A DNA stretch of 64,000 nucleotides from Nemertoderma westbladi (GCA_032718475.1 JAUCBJ010000423.1:1-64000); one strand, 5' to 3'; positions 51,300 to 62,636 are shown, counted from the stretch's first letter. Notes: generated by a model not told the origin, from the letters alone. Translations and numbers: made by a program.

Positions 51300-51917
51300 A
51301 TGCTACCGATCGACTTTTGTAAACCGGACAATAAATCCTTTTGGTTTAGAGTACCCGATTTCCTACAACGACCATCAGACGAATGGCCACCGTTATTCGA
51401 CGCAACAACTAACACCATACCGGAGGGTGCCGAGATAAAAATCGACACTGTTGTCAAGTCTAAAGCGAAAGCCAATGCTAAGGTCAAGAGGAAACAAGGA
51501 CGGACGAAATCTGATGACCTGGATGTTAGACCTGACATTACGCCAGACGTCTCACCAGACTCTCGACCAGACGTTTCACCAGACGTTTTGCCAGATTATT
51601 CACCAGAAGCGACACCAGATTGTTTTATGGAACTCTCGACAGATTGTCTACCGGATGTCTCACCAGACTTTCCACCAGACATCTCGACAGACTGTCCACT
51701 AGACTTTGGACCAGACATTCTGACAGAAGCTATGCCAGACTTTCTTTGGGACCGACGACAGGACATTTCGCCGGAATTTCCGCGCTATGTCTCACCATAC
51801 GTCTCACCAGACTGTTTTCCGGACACCTCACCAGACTGTCTACTAGACTCTCCATTGGACGACCCATTGGAGCGGACTAGTACACACCCATTAGGTATTA
51901 ACAACTTACGGATTTGA
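51300..51917 (+). pseudogene. pol: BEL-2 pol linker with Pro-Asp tandem repeats
   Basis: After the LNPADIASRG block comes a PDFLQRPSDEWPP segment like BEL-1, then about 110 residues of degenerate SPDV/TPDC-type tetrapeptide repeats (about 51521-51860) from a 12-bp DNA repeat. BEL-1 has no such repeat between RNase H and integrase. It is probably an expanded microsatellite in the linker. Confidence 0.7.
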
Positions 51918-52432
51918 CTTCTTTGGACGAAGGTGTGGCCACAGCGATCACACTCCGCTCAAGGAAAATACTTGACTTACCATCTACAGGTAAACGTGTG
52001 ACGAAGGTTAGGAAGCTTACGAGCTCACAGGAACACACTAGTACTGTAGAGTTGAAACCGTTACTGCCAGTCAATCCACTGAGTGCGGACGGTAAGGGTA
52101 AGACTGTGGAGACTAAATTACTTGAGGACTCAGACAAACCTATTGCACAAAGGGAGACACTCACCGGAAGGCCCGTGGGCCTACCAAGTCCGAACAAGTA
52201 TCCACACTTTGACTATACCTTACCTGATGACGTCACTAACACTTACGTTGACAGGATAGTAAACCTAACTAGATCATGGACTGACGCGTGCCACAAGTTA
52301 GCATGGCTCAAACGCTTGAGACAATATGCCAGAGGCAAACGCGACTTTCCTAGAAGATCTTCTTGCGATATTTCGCACGAGAGTTCACAGCAATCAATCA
52401 GGGTAAACAGATCAAGTCTTCACCGATTTTGA
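51914..52432 (+). pseudogene. pol: BEL-2 pol: linker before integrase
   Basis: Thr/Lys-rich linker followed by LTRSWTDACHKLAWLKRLRQY, matching BEL-1 HYSSWNRLCKAVTYLKR. It contains the variant hairpin motif at 52166-52185. It ends in a stop where pol continues in another frame. Confidence 0.6.
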
Positions 52433-52489
52433 GTTGGAGTCCGATTATCTATAGGGGCTTACTTTGTCACAAGTCCAGACTCCAAAACA

Positions 52490-53536
52490 TTGACTTTGCA
52501 CTTGACTTTAGGTATCCTATCATCATACCGCAACACCATGAGTTACAGCACTATGATACTGGACGCACATGTACGACTCAAACACGTAGGTAGACATCAC
52601 TGTTTATCACACTTTCGCTCGAGGTTCGTACTGATTAGGCCTAGCAAGGCACTGAGTTCGGTAACACGGAACTGTATGATTTGTAAGAAGGTGCACGCGA
52701 GGATAGGACACCAAGAAATGAGTGAACTACCACTAGCGAGATTACAGGCTTTTAGACCCCCTTTCACTGAGACAGGGATAGACTGTTTTGGACCCATAAT
52801 CGCGAAACGCGGAAGGGTACAGGTAAAACGTTGGGGATTGATCTTCACTTGCATGGCCAGCAGAGCTGTCCATATTGAGCGTGTGACAGACTTGACCACC
52901 AATGCCTTTATCCTAGCCTTACAGCGATTTATCGCTAGACGTGGATTGGTGAAATCCATTTATTGCGACCAAGGGACTAACTTTGTGGGTGCACAGAACG
53001 AAATCACCAGAGCTTTAAGGAAGTTGGACCAAAACCAGATTTCCAAGGAACTACATCCTCACAGTATGGTATGGAACTTTAACACTTCCGTCAGTCCATG
53101 GAGAGGCGGCGTTTGGGAAAGGCTGATTGGCTCAATTAAAACGGCCATGACGAAAGTAATACCAATGCAACGCATATTAACAGACGACCAACTGACGACA
53201 TTGTTAATAGAAATCGAAACGGTTTTAAATACTAGACCGATCGCTTTGATTCCAGACAATAACGACTCACAGTTTGCCTTGACACCAAAGCACCTGCTTA
53301 TGCAGGCACCGACAACATTGTTGCCCACTTCGGTACCTGTCGATAGCGACGGATACGGCAACAAGGCTTGGAAAATCACTCAGCTACTTGCCAACAAATT
53401 CTGGAAAATATGGCAGAAACACTATTTGCCCTCTATTTCGACCAGAACCTCTTGGTATTTTAATAAGCGATGTTTGAGATTTATTATAGGAAGGGATCTA
53501 GGGGTCTGTGATGAGGTGATGTTTGAGATGAGTTGA
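52490..53536 (+). pseudogene. pol: BEL-2 pol: integrase
   Basis: 348 aa. The zinc-finger region (HVRLKHVGRHH, then CMICKK) and the DDE core are present: Asp in GIDCFGP, Asp in CDQGTNFVG, Glu in GVWERLIGSIK. This core is uninterrupted. It is followed by the segment leading to DUF5641 (HLLMQAP, HYLPSISTRTSWY). A frameshift near 53530 separates the last piece. Confidence 0.88.
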
Positions 53537-53546
53537 CCATCTTTTA

Positions 53547-53750
53547 TTGGCTGAAACAAATCTGAAAAGACGGTTTTGGCTGACTGGAGTCATTTTGACC
53601 ACACACCCTACATCTGGTATAGTAAGGACAGTTACTGTACAGACTATTGACGGACGTACCGTAGATAGGCCTGTACAACGTCTCATGCTCCTTGAGGAGA
53701 CTATAAACGAGACAGGAGACTACAAATCTCCACCCAATCTTAGTAAATAG
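53547..53750 (+). pseudogene. pol: BEL-2 pol: C-terminal DUF5641-like end
   Basis: It reads KRRFWLTGVI, VRTVTVQTIDG, RPVQRLMLLEE, matching BEL-1 PRKRWQTGRII and NRPVGRLCLLERD. It ends with a TAG at the natural pol end. Confidence 0.75.
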
Positions 53751-54440
53751 AGATGTGGGACCCTTGATGGCCGCCACATAGACTTACTGTATTTTAGTAA
53801 TTTAGTATTTTGTATTACTGTATGTGCATTTGTATTCCTCTTCACTGTAGATAGAGACAGCGGTGGAATTCCATTGTCTTTTATGTGAACATGGAGTGTA
53901 GTACCCTTTATGTATCACATAGGAGCGGGATTGTGTGTACAGTAGGAATGGAATTCCACTTGGAACCCACAAGTGAGACAATTTTTCAAAAATTATTAGA
54001 CAAATCCATTTGGTTGGATTTAAATTTAAGAAAAATGATTCTCCAGTGAATGTGAATTCTAGAATACAGCTAAATAAAAATTAAAATTGGGGAGGACAAG
54101 AGCAGATGGAAGGCTTGCGAGCCTACTGATAAAATTTTTTTTTGGAAAAGAAAATCGGCCTTGTTCTACGTAGTCGTGTCTACTATTATCTTAGACCAAA
54201 TTAATTCTCGACTGCACTATTTTCTTTGGGATAGTAGTTTGGGAAATTAAAAGGTGAGTATTTTAGACTCGCTGCTAGTTTACCCGGAATTCGTTTTTTA
54301 TCGGCACATATTTTTGGATTAGGAGCCAGTGCGAAATCACGCGAAACCCGAAGTCATTAGGCAAATGGGTAGGGGTTTTAGAGCAAAGTTGAGCCAAAAG
54401 CCAACAAAACTCTAAGTCTCCTCATATCTAACCTCTGTTT
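53751..54440. other. BEL-2 spacer between pol and ORF3
   Basis: Non-coding, with a full hairpin motif at 54108-54127. Nothing else is recognised. Confidence 0.5.
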
Positions 54441-55306
54441 GTGCTTCCTCTAGTAGAAACACTATATACAGTGATTCACGCAGGAACAGGAGCACCAGGC
54501 ACCGTTCAACCGATATGGGGCCAAAACTTTAATGTGTTCGGAGTTGAGAGTATGGCGAGAAGTATAGCCAAGCTCGCTAAGTCCAAAGCGGATCCAAATG
54601 TTACGCGACAGCGATTGGACGATTATAACAAAAGAGCGGAGGAGTTACGCGCGGAGTTCAAAGCGTTGTACCCCTATGATGCGTTATGCGACGCCAGCGA
54701 CGTTTGCGAGGACCCGAGACACAGAGATACGATCTTTATAGACGCGCTCGAGGAGCGGATCCGGAAACTAAGGAAGCGTTCTCCATTTATAAACTGTTCT
54801 ATAAATGTGGAGGATGTATGCATGAGCAAGACAACGCAATTCCTATGCGCTTGAACCCGGAGAACCCCGAGCCGATATTAGCGCATTGCCCAAACCACCA
54901 AAGTCTGCATTACCAAGAAGGCGATTACCCTTTGACGAATCCGTACCACTCGTTTAAGATGAGTGGACCGAACGCGGGCGAGATTGTCATTTATGAACCC
55001 AAATTAGTCGAACCAGACGTCTATAGTATGGTAGTAGATGAGTCTAATAAGTCGACACAAGAGAAACGGGAAGCCTTAAGCCCCTATAGGGCGTACAAGG
55101 CGTACGAGAAAGGCGAGATCGAGGAGTTCGGCGGAAGGCTCGCCAGCCTACCATTTTATTGGATATCCTACGATCAAACCGAACCCAAGGAGACGGCGGT
55201 CGTTTCATTTCCCGGTATTCTAGAACCGCAGGCAACTCGACGTAGGAGCCCAAGCCCAGCTAGACCGAAGTCACCGATTAATCGTATAAAAGGGCAAAGG
55301 CGTTGA
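54441..55306 (+). pseudogene. BEL-2 ORF3 in the env position, zinc-binding signature
   Basis: Two overlapping frames (54441-54854 and 54686-55306). The first gives a helical N-terminal part (ARSIAKLAKSKADPN, RLDDYNKRAEELRAEF). The second carries FYKCGGC...CPNH, a C-x2-C-x23-C-x2-H array, then a Tyr/Pro-rich region and a basic Ser-Pro tail (RRRSPSPARPKSP). One frameshift in the 54690-54800 overlap would join them. BEL-1 has a like-positioned ORF with a similar array. No transmembrane segment, so not an envelope. The hairpin motif is translated near the end (GGRLASLP, 55133). Confidence 0.55.
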
Positions 55307-55815
55307 GGAGCAAAAGTTATAGAGCGAGATTATGGAGAAAGGAAGGCTTGCGAGCCTACCATTAGCGATTAGCGCTCAGGAGACGATATCCAGACCAGTA
55401 GGACGAACTTTTGAGATCGTCAGGAGGACACTTTAAAGATTTATTTGGAAATTATTAGCGCATTATGTTTGTTTATATTGGACTGATTTAATTTGGAAAG
55501 TTTATTATGTATATTTGTAATATATGAAAGATTATCGAAAGGTTTGAAATTATTTGTTCTAATTTGTTCTGATTTGTTCTAATTTGTTTATTTTGATAAC
55601 CGAAAGCTCTTTTTTTGTATTTTATGCACTAAAGTTTATTGGTAAATTTGTATTTTGTATGTATGATAGATTGTATTTACGCTGTACCTGCAATAATAAG
55701 TATGCAATAATTAGGTAGTGATTATTTTATATTTTAGGCCCCACCATTAGACCAAAGAGATATTTTGTAAATAGTTTGTATTTCGATTGGTGAAAACAGT
55801 CTTTTCATGGAGAGG
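55307..55815. other. BEL-2 3' non-coding region and polypurine tract
   Basis: It includes the last hairpin motif (55341-55360), a 10-bp repeat of aatttgttct type (55555-55590) and the purine tract catggagagg (55806-55815) just before the 3' LTR. Confidence 0.6.
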
Positions 55816-57951
55816 TGATGGATTATTTCACTATAAGGTAGCATTTGTAGCTTAACGTAAAAACTTTCTAAAATCCGACGCATTTTGATTAAATTACAGT
55901 AATGTAATATGCCTATTCATATTGATACACATAAACACATAGGTAACACTATTGGCGCAGTGGTCAGATGGTTAAGGCGTTGGTTGCATTACAAATAGGT
56001 TACGAGTTCGAATCCCGGTCAGGAAATTTGCATTTTCGGGCTATATATTTTCACTTTGATCTAATTACATAAGCCAATGAGGTGCGTACAATGTATGGAA
56101 TGATGAGTTGGGCCAATCATAGGGCATAGAACATCTTATTGCTCCAATGTGAGGCCATGGAATACTCTGGAAGGTTCTAGCGGATTCTATGTCCCAGATT
56201 TGCTATATAAGGGCCGGTTAGCCTTCGGTTATCACTAGTTAATCTTCACTTGTTATTCTTACCTATCCTTTCACTTACTGTGTACTATAGTTATCACCAT
56301 TCTTTAAAATTAATTGTTAGTAAATTTGGTTGATAAATCTTTGTAAAATTACGTAAATATACTGTAAACTTTTGAACATGTATATTTCTATTTGTCCACT
56401 ATTGGGACAGCCAAGCATTTGGAGGATGGCTGCCTAAACCATTAGGCCGTCAGCAACGCAGGGAAAGATGTCCACAACACGCTAAGCGCCCACGTTAGAT
56501 TTGCCCGCGCGCCCGTTCGAAGCATGCCCCCTTGCCATACAGTGCCCACTTCACAGGAAGGTAAGACTTTGTTTGACGCCCTTGCCCGCAGTAAGACCTA
56601 TAGATCAGGGTAAGCGTGACGCCGTCCTGGGACGCCATAAAATTTAGGATTGAATATTTTAGACTTAGACAGGAGCAAACAAGCAAAATCCCCGGATTAA
56701 CCTGTATCTCCTACAGGTGTGAACTATTGCTGTTTGTCAGTACGCGCAAGTACACTTTAGGTGCAGACAGCACAAGTTCCATAATTTGGTGATTTGCAGT
56801 ACTGACAGCTCTGTACCGGTTCACTTTGTAGTTTATACATTTGCCTGCCCCTGTCTGAGCCCGAAATATTTGATCAGGCAAGGAGCAGCTTTCTGCTACC
56901 GGCTCATGCTTGGCCTAGGGAGGTTACTAATATCCTACCGCGCCTTGCCACGTACTGATAGGTATTGCTGCTAACCACCGCGGCAACAAAATTTTAGAAT
57001 CAAATTGTATACCCGATCAGCTAACGTACAGTAGCAATTAACCCCTATTTCTTATCTTACAACCAGAATCTGGTATTTGTGCCGATCACGGGTGTAGTTA
57101 CTAACACCGTAATTGCCCGGTTGAGTTGTGGATAGGAAGGAGAGAGCTTTGACGTCATTTTGTAAGTATAAAGCCCTACAGAGCGCGACTAGCTTATTTT
57201 AGTAGCTAGCGCCCCTTATTGTTTTGGTCCGAAATCACTGAAACCTAGTACAATGGCGATACACCAAAATTGTTTTATTCGTACAGTAACACGCACACAC
57301 GTCCTAAAACATATATACTCCCCTTCGAGACCTGCTAGCTACTAGATTACTTTAGGTTACTTTCAATAGGATTTATTCTGCAGTTTTACCATTCATATTT
57401 GTAATTTTAGGAGATATTTAGTATTTAGTTTTACGGCAAGTATTTTAGATGGCATGCACCCTTTTGACTGCTTTGCCCCTGTCAGCAGTATTGTTACTTT
57501 AGGTACTACCCCCTTTTGACTGCTACCGCTTGTTAGTAGTATTGTTACGCTAGTCTGTTAATCCACTAGCTTGTATATAAACCATATAAATCACACCGCG
57601 GCAAGTTTACAGTATTTAGGTCCGTTAGCGATAGTTAGGATTCGCTGCGCGGGGACTGTTTTCCCGTGAGTTTGGTCTGTCACTGTAGACTGTACATCTG
57701 CCTCACCGGTTAGAGGCCGGGTATCCTGTTTTGTCTAGTTCGCCCGGGCATTTGACTCGCCCACGTATTAGAATAGACACCAGGCTTCGTTCCTCGTCAG
57801 TAGTAGTTCTCATATTCAGTATCGGTTTATTTAGACACCCTGGACTGGGATTTATTGTCAGATACTGTACGAGCCCGTATACACCACTAGATCTTACAGT
57901 AAGGTACATCGTTACTAGGATCCGGTAGGCAGTATACTACTGGACTTTTCA
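55816..57951 (+). repeat. BEL-2 3' LTR
   Basis: 2136 bp, matching 41932-44065 with scattered substitutions and tiny indels (for example gtaggtaacg against gtagcttaacg). It contains the same tRNA-like segment, CCAAT boxes, heat-shock-like array and TATA box. Confidence 0.92.
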
Positions 57952-57956
57952 TTATA
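57952..57956. repeat. BEL-2 target site duplication, right
   Basis: TTATA, identical to 41927-41931. Confidence 0.88.
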
Positions 57957-58077
57957 CAATAATAATTAAGTGCCCCAATTAATTGATTGGCGGTGAAAGA
58001 AAGTGCAATATATAATAGCACCTGTCACATAATAACTTTGTCACAGGTGATACATATCATTTCCTGAGTCAAGCGAT
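57957..58077. other. host spacer with a small inverted repeat
   Basis: Cacctgtcaca and tgtcacaggtg (about 58020-58050) form an inverted repeat around a short AT loop. The rest is AT-rich. Confidence 0.6.
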
Positions 58078-58097
58078 AATCTTTATTACTACTACTA

Positions 58098-59495
58098 CTA
58101 GGTCGAGCGAACTCGGACAGTGGAAATGAGATCCTTCCAGGCTTCCCAATTCTCCATAGTTGTCGCAATTTCGTTTCTCCCAAGTTCAGTATCCCTTTCA
58201 AGTTGATCTATATATGTTATGGCAGGTCGTCCACGACTACGCTTTCCATGTGTTGGTTGCCAGAAAAGTAGATCTGGTATGACCTCGTCTTTACTTCGCC
58301 AGCAGTGCCCACTGAATCTTAATCTGCGTTCATGGAGGGTGGTTGATACAGGTGGTATTGTACCATAAAGCTCGGCGTTTGTCATGTGTTGTCTCCAGCT
58401 GATGTTTAGGGCTGCCCTTAGTAGTCTTGTGTAGCAACCATCAATTCGTTGTTCAAGTGATTTAGTCAGTGTCCAGGTCTCACCCCCGTATAAAAATACA
58501 CTTTCCACTGTGGCTCGAAAGAACTTGGTCTTCAGGTGCCTGGAGAGATCTGATTTCCAGATGATATCCATTTTTGATAGAGCTACCCAAGCCTTTGCTT
58601 TCCTAACTTCTATGTCCTTTTTGCTACTCTCTATCCATGATCCAAGGTACTGGAAGTCGTCGACCTTCCTTAGTTGAGTATTATCAATGGTTGTCAAGTT
58701 TCCATCAACATTAAAGGTCATGAATTCGGTCTTGGTAGCATTTATATGCAATCCAACCTCCTTAGCAGCCCTCTCCACTTTATTTAGTAGAAGCTGTGCA
58801 TCTGCTAGCGTATTAGAGAGCAGGGCGATGTCATCCGCAAAGTCGGTGTCTGTGACTGTAGTTGCCGGATATCTACTACTTCTGCGTTCTTGAAGTGTGA
58901 ATCCCAGATCTTCACCCTTTGTGGCCGTCCTCATTGCGTAATCCAGCACAATTACAAATAGTAATGGTGCTAATGTGTCACCTTGCAGTACGCCAGCCAG
59001 GATTGAGAAAAACTCAGTTTTACCATCTGGTGAGAGTACCTGCGCTTCTGTGTCACAATATAACAATCCAATGCCAGCAACAATTACTTCTGGTATTCCA
59101 TAAGCTCTTAGGATTTCAAGCATTTTACCTCTATGGATGGAGTCGAATGCCTTCTTGAAGTCCACAAAAGTCATGACTGCGGGGAGATTCTTTGACTTAA
59201 TTCCTTCAATCAGTCTCCGTAGTCTCTGTATCTGAGCTATTGTTGATCTACTTGGTCGAAATCCGTTTTGGCTCTTACGCAGTAGTTTTTCTACGTGAGG
59301 CCTAATCCTATATAGAATCATTTTATTGTATATTTTGGCAGCTACCACAAGCAGACAGATCCCACGATAGTTTGTTGGTATGCCGAGGTCTCCTTTCTTG
59401 GGGAGAGGCTTTAGTTGACCTTTAGTCCAAATTGGTGGTGGCTTTTCCCCTTTTAACATCCGGTTGCAAACATTCAATAATGGTCTATTTAGCAC
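58098..59495 (-). pseudogene. LINE reverse transcriptase half (copy 2)
   Basis: 465 aa. RT motifs are VMTFVDFKKAFDSIHR, AGVLQGDTLAPLLFV and TDFADDIALLSN (catalytic FADD intact). The C-terminus has RLRFSGHCWRS, as in copy 1. The frame is open upstream of the first ATG to the frameshift near 59541, so this piece is the second half of the ORF beginning at 61011. Confidence 0.88.
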
Positions 59496-59523
59496 TCCGG
59501 TTTTCCATACCTCCGCTGGGATT

Positions 59524-61011
59524 TCATCTAATCCACTCGCTTTTATTATTGGACATGCTTTTAATGCTTCTTTGGAGTTCGGCAGGTGTGAAGTCCCCTG
59601 TTTCTATAGGTAATGTCTTGTCATATATTTTCCTTGTAGGGCTGACCTCGATGTTTGGTGGCTGCCCAAGCAAGTTGCTGAAGTGATTTTTCCACTTCCC
59701 AACACGTTCTTCAGGACTATCGGCTTTGAGGCGCCCCTTTGCACAACTTTTCCGACCAGATACCTCATTTACAGTTTGCCAGGTAAGTCTTGATTGTTGC
59801 TGTATGTGAGCAGTTGTAATTGTTTCAGTTTTATCCTGTATGTACTTTTCCTGGCTGATGTTGTAGGCCAATTTAAGATCGTCCTTAGCTTTCTCAACCT
59901 TGTTAATGTTTTCGGTTGTTGGTTGTTCGGTTTTAAATTTGTAGGCTATCTTAAGATCTTCTCTCTTACAAGTAACCTCAGAGTTTTGCCATGGCATATA
60001 CTGTTTTTGTTTAGGTTTCTGGGGGATATGCCTCTTAGCTGATTCCTTGTGGGCTGTTATTATATTTTGGTATATTGAATCGGTGGATTGGTCTTCATCC
60101 ATTGACTGAAGTGCTTCAAAGCGGTTTTGAACTTCTACTGTATAAGCATCCTTTACAGCATTGTCAGTTCTGAGTTTCTCCCAGTCATAGTTGATTTGCT
60201 TGCTTGTCCTGGGTTTGCTGGCTCTCAAACTGAGTCTGATCTCTGCAGTCACAATTCTGTGGTCCGAACCAATTAGGTTGAACGAGCTGTATGCCTCGCA
60301 GTTGATCATGCTATTTCTCCACTTTTTGTTTATAAGGATGTAATCCAGTTGTGCTTTGGTTCCATTAGGGTATTGAAAGGTCCATAGCTTCCCCTTACTC
60401 TTTTCGAATGTGTTGTTTGTTGGTATCAATAATAATAAGTCCTTAATAAGTCCAGTCAGTTCTTCATAAAACTTGACTGCTTGTTCTGGCTCTGATGCAT
60501 TGGTTGGACTGTAGCAACATATAACTGTTGTCTTGGGATTCCCATCAAATGTTGCGATCATAACCCTGGAATTTATAGATTCGATGTTGTTTAGGGTCTT
60601 AAGTGCAAATGGGCTTAGCAGAATTCCTACTCCACCAATTGATGCATTGGCCGAGTTTCTTACTGCTGAGCTTGTTACTAACGTCCATCCATTTCCAATG
60701 TCATTGTACTTCATGGCAGTGTCTTCATGACAAATCCGATGTTCTTGGATGCAGATGATGTCGATGTTATATTCCATTGCCAGAGCGACCATGTCACCCT
60801 GTTTGCTCTGTGCTTTCAGCGTGCGTGCGTTCATTGTAGCAATCTTTAGTGTCTTTTTACATTTCAACAGGTTGGTTCTTCTTTCTTCTCTGTCTTCTGT
60901 TCCAGTAGCCAATTTATCGACCCCAGCCTGGTGTACCACTGAGGGACGCGGTCCTTGTTGACCCGGGCGACGACCGAGCCGGTATTTCTCCTGGAGGGTT
61001 CTCATACTCAT
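59524..61011 (-). pseudogene. LINE endonuclease and RT start (copy 2), ends at a frameshift
   Basis: 495 aa, starting MSMRTLQEKY. Endonuclease motifs: IATMNARTLK, CIQEHR (Glu), a degraded Asp-Asn loop that falls in a shortened segment (LLLLIPTNNTF where copy 1 has LGDFNASL), and GSDHRIVTAEI. The RT start is at the C-terminus. An extra A in an AAAA run at about 59538-59541 shifts the frame into a stop; removing one base in thought would join it to the RT half. The missing GDFN-like loop suggests a small internal deletion as well. Confidence 0.85.
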
Positions 61012-61507
61012 ATCTTTCAGTTGTGGGAGTAAACCGCTTGTGGTCGCAACTCCTACAAGCGTCTTCGCAGTAGGTCGCCATTGGTTGATTACCTTCCGCC
61101 GACCTTGTCAGCATGTCTAGCCGTTGGTTGATTACCTTCCGCCTATCCATGGCCTACAGCCCTGCTGCCGACTGTAGGGGTCCATTTGTTACACCCTGAA
61201 CCAAGTGTGCCTCCTGGGTTAGGTTACCTAACACTGGTAGAGGAGCATCCAGTATAGACAGGGCGGGGCTTGTATCATCTCTAATGCAGATGCGTATCAA
61301 GCCTTTGCCTTCAATGGTGCCCTAGGCGCTATAGCCCTCAATGACTTATTTAGTTGACGGGGCTGAACCAACCCACTCTTGATCAACTAAATAATGAATA
61401 GGCTATGCTTATCAGGCCTGCCCTACTGGGCTGACAGCTACAGGTAGTACCACATTACTGCCATAGTGGTAGCAGGATCTGGGGACCTGACCTGAATCTT
61501 TATTACA

Positions 61508-62440
61508 TGCACAATATTATATGCAATTTAATTATTTTGATTACTACTTTTGTATTCCACCATTTGAAGTAATTAGAGGTTGATATAGAGAACAGCTGGA
61601 GTAGCGCATAGTCGACCATCCCAACTTTGTAGCCACTCGAGATACCTTTGTAAAGCGATCTGAAAGAGTCTCTGCAGGACTCGGCTCTACTATGCAATGC
61701 TAGACCTAGCTGCATATTGAAATTGAGAAAGCGCAATCCAAGTAGAAGTGTTCCTACGCATTGACGTAGAGCAACAATTGTAATCGGCAGTAAACTGGAT
61801 ATATATCCCAGTGTTGAGTTGCTGACATAGGGACCAAGGTGTAGCAGACCCCATAGCAACGGTCATGGGAGTTTATAGCTCAAATATTAAAATGGAGGCT
61901 GTACGAAATATTGGAACTGCTAAAGCGCTCCAGGCTGAAGACCACTCTAGCAGGTAGCCTTGCAGTCTAAATCTGTGAATGAAACGTTCTTGAAAGGCAG
62001 GACATAATCCGTATTATATTCGATGTTCTGATTAGAGATGGATTTGCTGTAGATCTTATACTCCAGGAATTTGAGGGCTGCACATCTGAAAACCAATGTA
62101 CCCTGAATGTTAATGAAACGCGTTTTGTAATATGAGATTGCCGCTCCATTGACAACCATGCTGAGGATGATAAAATCATCTGAAAAATTATCACAGCCAG
62201 CCAAATTGGACCGATTTGACATCCCAAACCGGTCTCCTGTAGTTTGGAATGGGTTGGAGATCAATTACACCATTAAATTTTAAGTATACAATGCTGCAGC
62301 TGACGTAGGCTAGTAGTGTTGATGCAACATGGGGATTGACATCATAATCAAGCAGCCAATTGATATGGGTATCATATTCAACATTGTCGAATGCTGACTC
62401 AACATCCAGTTGACATAATTGATAGACTATGGCTGGTGTC
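61508..62440 (-). pseudogene. degraded LINE reverse transcriptase relic
   Basis: On the minus strand (62420-62170) one frame reads QLDVESAFDNVEYDTHIN and LLAYVSCSIVYLKFNG, the RT palm pattern of LINEs. Further on, in other frames, DNFSDDFIILS resembles the xADD motif with a changed first residue. Stops and shifts are frequent. The last part (61859-61503) is only weakly supported. It is older than the flanking LINE and a different family. Confidence 0.5.
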
Positions 62441-62636
62441 TGACTGTAATGTAATTTAAAGTAGTACTGTTACTGCAGTACTGGCCTACCGGTAAATTAC
62501 TACACTACTATCATATCTTAATAATTGTCATACTCATACTCGCCTAATCAGTATCTCTACAGAATTACTTCCACATAATTCAGTAATTAACTTAAGGATT
62601 AGCCCGCACTCGCTAACAGTCAGGGAATCCCGCACT

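Larger units (their letters stand above)
45715..55360 (+). repeat. dispersed 20-nt hairpin motif of BEL-2, about ten copies
   Basis: The core is GGAAGGCTTGCGAGCCTACC. Full or near-full copies: 45715, 46844, 49362, 49440, 49518, 52166, 54108, 55133 and 55341, plus a partial one at 46751. All are on the same strand. It can form a stem AGGCT/AGCCT extended by GG/CC across an A-A mismatch, with a 4-nt loop. The 52166 copy (ggaaggcccgtgggcctacc) changes both sides of a stem pair together. Found in coding parts in more than one frame and in non-coding parts. Confidence 0.85.
41932..57951 (+). mobile_element. BEL-2: full-length BEL/Pao LTR retrotransposon, coding region decayed
   Basis: 16,020 bp with LTRs of 2134 and 2136 bp, TG...CA ends and a perfect TTATA duplication. 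Plus-strand order: 5' LTR, 1.2-kb leader, gag (45272-48600), pol (48550-53750), ORF3 (54441-55306), purine tract (55806-55815), 3' LTR. The LTRs differ by a few percent by eye, mostly transitions, while gag and pol carry many stops and frameshifts. Its layout parallels BEL-1, but the sequences are clearly different families. Confidence 0.92.
58078..61506 (-). mobile_element. RTE-like non-LTR retrotransposon, copy 2, with target duplication
   Basis: The LINE body (58090-61494) is flanked by AATCTTTATTAC (58078-58089 and 61495-61506). The minus-strand 3' end has a TAG-type repeat tail (to 58101). The 5' end is tcaggtcaggt, as in copy 1, and about 480 bp of 5' UTR include a pair of short blocks shared with copy 1 (agctacaggt and a downstream ggtgg/tggtagca block). 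It is a diverged relative of copy 1, not a recent duplicate. Confidence 0.9.
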
